Positions 60,915-64,000 of a stretch of 64,000 nucleotides of DNA are shown here, piece after piece. The position numbers and the translations under genes were made by a program. Source of the DNA: Pomphorhynchus laevis (Eukaryota; Acanthocephala; Palaeacanthocephala; Echinorhynchida; Pomphorhynchidae); assembly GCA_012934845.2 (NCBI GenBank), contig WNNJ02001899.1:1-64000 (forward strand). Reading direction: 5' to 3'. The notes beneath the pieces are model-generated. The model was not told where the DNA came from. It saw nothing but the letters and a program-made list of their open reading frames with translations, and did no database searches. Numbering within the stretch: position 1 is the stretch's first letter; every line of letters begins with the position of its first letter.

Positions 60915-61517
60915 CTAATCGACGCGAACTATGCTGGGTAATCGAGATACGAAAAGCTTGAGAAACCTTAGCCTTTGCTCTTGGGGACGTCCTCTACAGA
61001 AGAACACTAATCCCGAGATAGCCCAAGTGCCCCGGAGGCGCACCTGGGTTTTCCCTTTCAATGACAAATGCTGAGCATGTATCAGGGCCCACCTAGCTTT
61101 CTTCATGATACGTTTGAGTCTATCCAGGTCTGATTTCGCCGACCAGTTCACCGTAACGGTGAACCCCAGGTATTTTACTCGACTTTTGAAGACAAGGAGT
61201 GGTTGATTAGTCAAAATGGAGGAGAGCGCAGAGAGTGCTAATCTCTTAAGTTTTTGTTTTGTTGCAGGGGCATCATGAAAGACAACCACCTGCGATTTAG
61301 CAGAGTTTAGAATAATATTGGACTTGGGTAACCGATCTTTTAATCTTAAAAAGAAACAGCTGATGTCCAAGACTATGTCTATGCACCTGTGTTCAGAGAA
61401 CAAGGATGTGGTATCATCAGCGTATACCATTAGACGTTGTTCGCGTTTAAATATTTTAAAGAGTTTAATGGAAGCAGTAAGGAACAAGATAGGAGAAAGA
61501 GGGGATCCTTGGGGCAC
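60915..61517 (-). pseudogene. LINE C copy 4 reverse transcriptase motifs B-C and C-terminus
   Basis: 200 open codons from MPQGSPLSPILFLTASIKLF (motif B) through MVYADDTTSLF (motif C) and SRVKYLGFTVTVN to a stop at 60915. Catalytic residues intact, but motif A lies upstream of the amber shared with copy 3. From about 61130 downward the C-terminal part resembles copies 1 and 2 more than copy 3 does (HAQHLSLKGKTQVRLRGTWA). Confidence 0.75.
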
Positions 61518-61529
61518 ACCCGTAATAGT

Positions 61530-62627
61530 CTAGAACTGACGCGCATTATGATCGTCGTCATAATATAATCGATTGGTGTACAGCAATATTTCCACACTGT
61601 TAACAATTCTCGCAGGCAACCCGATGGACCTTAGAGAAGAGATAACAAAGGGAATGAAGATGCGGTCAAATGCAACGGAAAAATCAAGGAAAACAGCCAC
61701 AGCAAGCTGATGACTGTTATCTTGACAAAACTGCTCCACTTCACCTATTGCTAAATGGACCGAGCGATCTTTTACGTACCCATGAAAACCTAATGGGATT
61801 AACTTTCGCCTACTTAGATGATCGCGGATTTTACGCGCAAGCGCTTTTTCGTAAATGGAGATGAGGGAGTTTTGAATCGAAATGATTCGCAGATCTTAAG
61901 GACATTAAATCGACTTCTTTTTAGGTAAAAAATAAACACGACAGCTGATGTTTATTTCAGCAATGTCGGACGGGGAGGCTAATAGCATTGTTATGGCGAC
62001 CTTATTTCTCTGACTGTCTGTCAAAAGCTGACAAACACGAGTGAAGAGTAGAGCATGGGTTCTGGAGGTGCCCAGGAGTGCCCCAAGGAGTTAAGGATAT
62101 ATGTGACTAACAAATCCTTACTCCTGAAGTCACAAATGCGGGATTGGTTGGGGTGATAGTGTGGCTCCATAATTGTGTAGTGATAGTGACTCTTCCAAAA
62201 CTTTATCAAGGCCTATTCTACCTATCCAGCCTAATGCTCTATCCTTCGAATAGAAAAATGTCTCCTTGAATATCTTCCTGAAGAAAGAGTGAGAAGGGTT
62301 AAGGCGAGAAATGCTTGTCTTATCTCTGCTCAGCTGAAACCTATATCTAGTGCTCCAGTATTCATTCGAGAGCGCTTGTCTCGCGGACACAGAGAGATTA
62401 GGAAGGTGTAGCATTTTAGCTAGGACCTTGAGTTTTGTTGGAGTGGGATTGTATATACGACATTTATAGGTAGTCGATAGTATCGCGGTAGCTTGCGAAG
62501 AGAGGTAGGTATAAAATTTGGTCAAACTCTCATTCCCAATTCGGGGGAAGAGTTGGATAGCTGCCTGAAAGAAAGCCACACTGACGGGATCAAAGTGGAA
62601 CGTTCTCCTCAGCAACGTAACTTCCAA
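61530..62627 (-). pseudogene. LINE C copy 4 RT motif A and linker
   Basis: 61530-61739 holds FLDFSVAFDRIFI (motif A); 62130-62627 holds the linker MEVTLLRRTFHFDPVSVAFF. Both are identical in protein to copy 3's 36223-36432 and 35335-35832. Same breaks as copy 3. Confidence 0.75.
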
Positions 62628-63310
62628 TAACTTCCAACGAATTAGGTCATGAGAGGTGGTCTGTTTTTAACGCGACTGCTCAGTACAGATGGGTTTCAAC
62701 AAACACATCTTATGAAGCAGTAATATGTCGAGGAGTGAATTAGTTGTTGATCAATGAAAGGTGGGGGATGGTGGTTTGTGAATAAGATAGTCGTTCCTGG
62801 CTCTGCGGTTTGCTGAATTAATCCAACGACCAGTTCTGTCGTTGAAGTTACCAAGTAACATGTCATAGCCACTACCTAATATACTGTCCAGAAGTTGACG
62901 GTTCTTGTGAATTTCTTCTGGCCGTATATAAATATTGGCTATACTGATGCAAATACCGTTCTTACGAAGTGATATAGCTAAACAAGATAGGGCTGGACAA
63001 GAATAGTTAAGAAGGAGGGAAGATCTTAAGGAGCATTTAACTAAGGTTAAAAGACCTTGAGATCAAGAGGAGTGAGGATGGGTTATATACGGTAGTGAAG
63101 TGGGTGTATATATGCTGAAGGATAAATCGAGTAATGTCCTGAGGAATACGGATAGACCGCGTCTCCTGAAGGACTATAACATCTACATCTCTACCAGATA
63201 AAAGGCTAAGGGCAGAAGCACCTCCCGAATTCCACTAAAGGATATTAAGTGAAAAAGGCTCTTGATTACTTTGGATTGTGTTAGTTTAGCTGGAAGGGGA
63301 TTGCCACACC

Positions 63311-64000
63311 CTAGACAGAGCTAGGGGTGGAAGGATTGCCCCCTCCACCACTAGCGCCACCCAGAGTGGGAACTTGGCCCCGGGCATTCTCATCATTTCT
63401 CTTTGAGGCGCTTATATTCCAGCCCTTCAGCATTTTACCGATTTTTATGAGGGCAACGGCATGGGCCGAAGCCGCTCGTTTCTTGGATTCATGAAGAGCC
63501 GGAACATAAGCTGCCGGAGGGGAGTACATGACTGACAGTTGGTAGGCGATCAGTTTCTCCATATCCTTTAGTGTAGACTGTTTTTGTGCATGCAGCAAAC
63601 GTAAAATGTCGTTATATGACATTCTTGTGGCCGCCTTCGCCGCACTGGATGTAGGCACTCTTGTAGGCGTGCAGTGTCTGCTACAGTAATCCTTGAATGA
63701 TTTTCATTTCCTTGCCCAGGCTGGATGTGCAAGAACATTTGGGAGGAGAGTTATACTTGCGCCGTCCTGTTGGCAGTCAGCTCTACCACAAAACCCACAA
63801 TTTATGACAGACAAACAGCTTGACACCCAATGTCACCATCTATGACATTTGTTGCAATGGGGGTATGTCTTGTCGTCCATACTCATGATCTTGAGCGATA
63901 AATTATGTCCCATGAATGGATTGAAAGCTGAGTTGTCCAGAGTTGAAGCGGTGTCGAGAGATGCCGAGACGAATGCGATGGGAGAGGAGTACTGTTTATC
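63311..64000 (-). pseudogene. LINE C copy 4 ORF1 remnant
   Basis: 63311-63658 is almost identical to copy 3's 34304-34651 (MYSPPAAYVPALHES against MYSLRAAYVPALHES). Further 5' (above 63660) it is more diverged and lacks an 11-base segment (ACTGTTGGGGT-like, copy 3 about 34220) that copy 3 has. The first knuckle region is at about 63800-63870. It continues past the window end. Confidence 0.7.

Larger units (their letters stand above)
60684..64000 (-). mobile_element. LINE C copy 4, inverted, runs off the window
   Basis: A minus-strand LINE C with an (AAT)n-type tail at 60683-60693 and hairpin 3' UTR at 60826-60882. It mirrors copy 3: for 61530-63658 every position p pairs with 97962 minus p in copy 3 with no net length change. 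It shares copy 3's amber codon (TTCTAGACTATT) and the duplicated TTGGAAGTTA stretch at about 62615-62640. Outside 34290-36835 of copy 3 the match drops to about 90%. Its 5' part lies beyond the window. Confidence 0.88.

Overview
The window looks like AT-rich nuclear DNA from an invertebrate animal and is dominated by transposable elements. It holds APE-endonuclease LINEs whose ORF1 carries a PHD-like zinc finger (CR1/L2/Jockey-type), LINEs with restriction-enzyme-like endonucleases (R2/NeSL/Utopia-type), Penelope-like element pieces, and only two recognisable host-type genes: a single-exon 4-Cys tetraspanin (37598-38239, minus) and a LIM-domain protein (51846-52196, plus). There are no bacterial operons, rRNA genes or CRISPR arrays. 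The species cannot be named from sequence alone; the uninterrupted tetraspanin reading frame hints at an intron-poor genome.

Layout. 1-7.2 kb: a REL-1 (restriction-like-endonuclease LINE) fragment cut by LINE D1, then LINE D2 head to head with D1, then a second REL-1 3' fragment and a 5'-truncated LINE B copy. 7.4-10.05 kb: an inverted REL-2 element with an 18-bp minisatellite grown out of its own coding sequence. 10.1-12.9 kb: a dispersed promoter- or tRNA-like repeat, a 358-bp tandem repeat with a 55-bp inverted flank, unassigned sequence, and the 3' end of a LINE F-like copy. 12.9-16.2 kb: a nearly complete but broken REL-1. 16.2-24.9 kb: LINE B, whose 3' UTR is split by LINE A. LINE A has both ORFs open (414 and 918 codons) and is the youngest-looking element here. 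25.3-37.3 kb: three head-to-tail copies of LINE C. 37.3-39.1 kb: a SINE-like block, the tetraspanin gene, hairpin-rich DNA and a Penelope fragment. 39.1-43.3 kb: old LINE F. 43.3-44.35 kb: a Penelope fragment split by an 849-bp element with perfect 40-bp terminal inverted repeats. 44.4-48.6 kb: very AT-rich, almost gene-free DNA with diverged direct repeats. 48.6-51.8 kb: a second REL-2, running almost into the LIM gene. 52.3-53.4 kb: Penelope. 53.4-57.5 kb: LINE and REL-1 fragments. 57.9-60.4 kb: LINE E. 60.68-64 kb: an inverted fourth LINE C copy that runs off the window.

How the parts relate. The LINE C copies at 33.7-37.3 kb (plus) and 60.7-64 kb (minus) share inactivating changes that copies 1 and 2 lack, so they descend from one dead copy by DNA-level duplication or conversion. 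They now form long inverted arms around about 23 kb that contain both host-type genes. LINE A in LINE B, the TIR element in Penelope DNA and D1 in REL-1 give a relative order of insertion. No host pathway can be assembled from two isolated genes.
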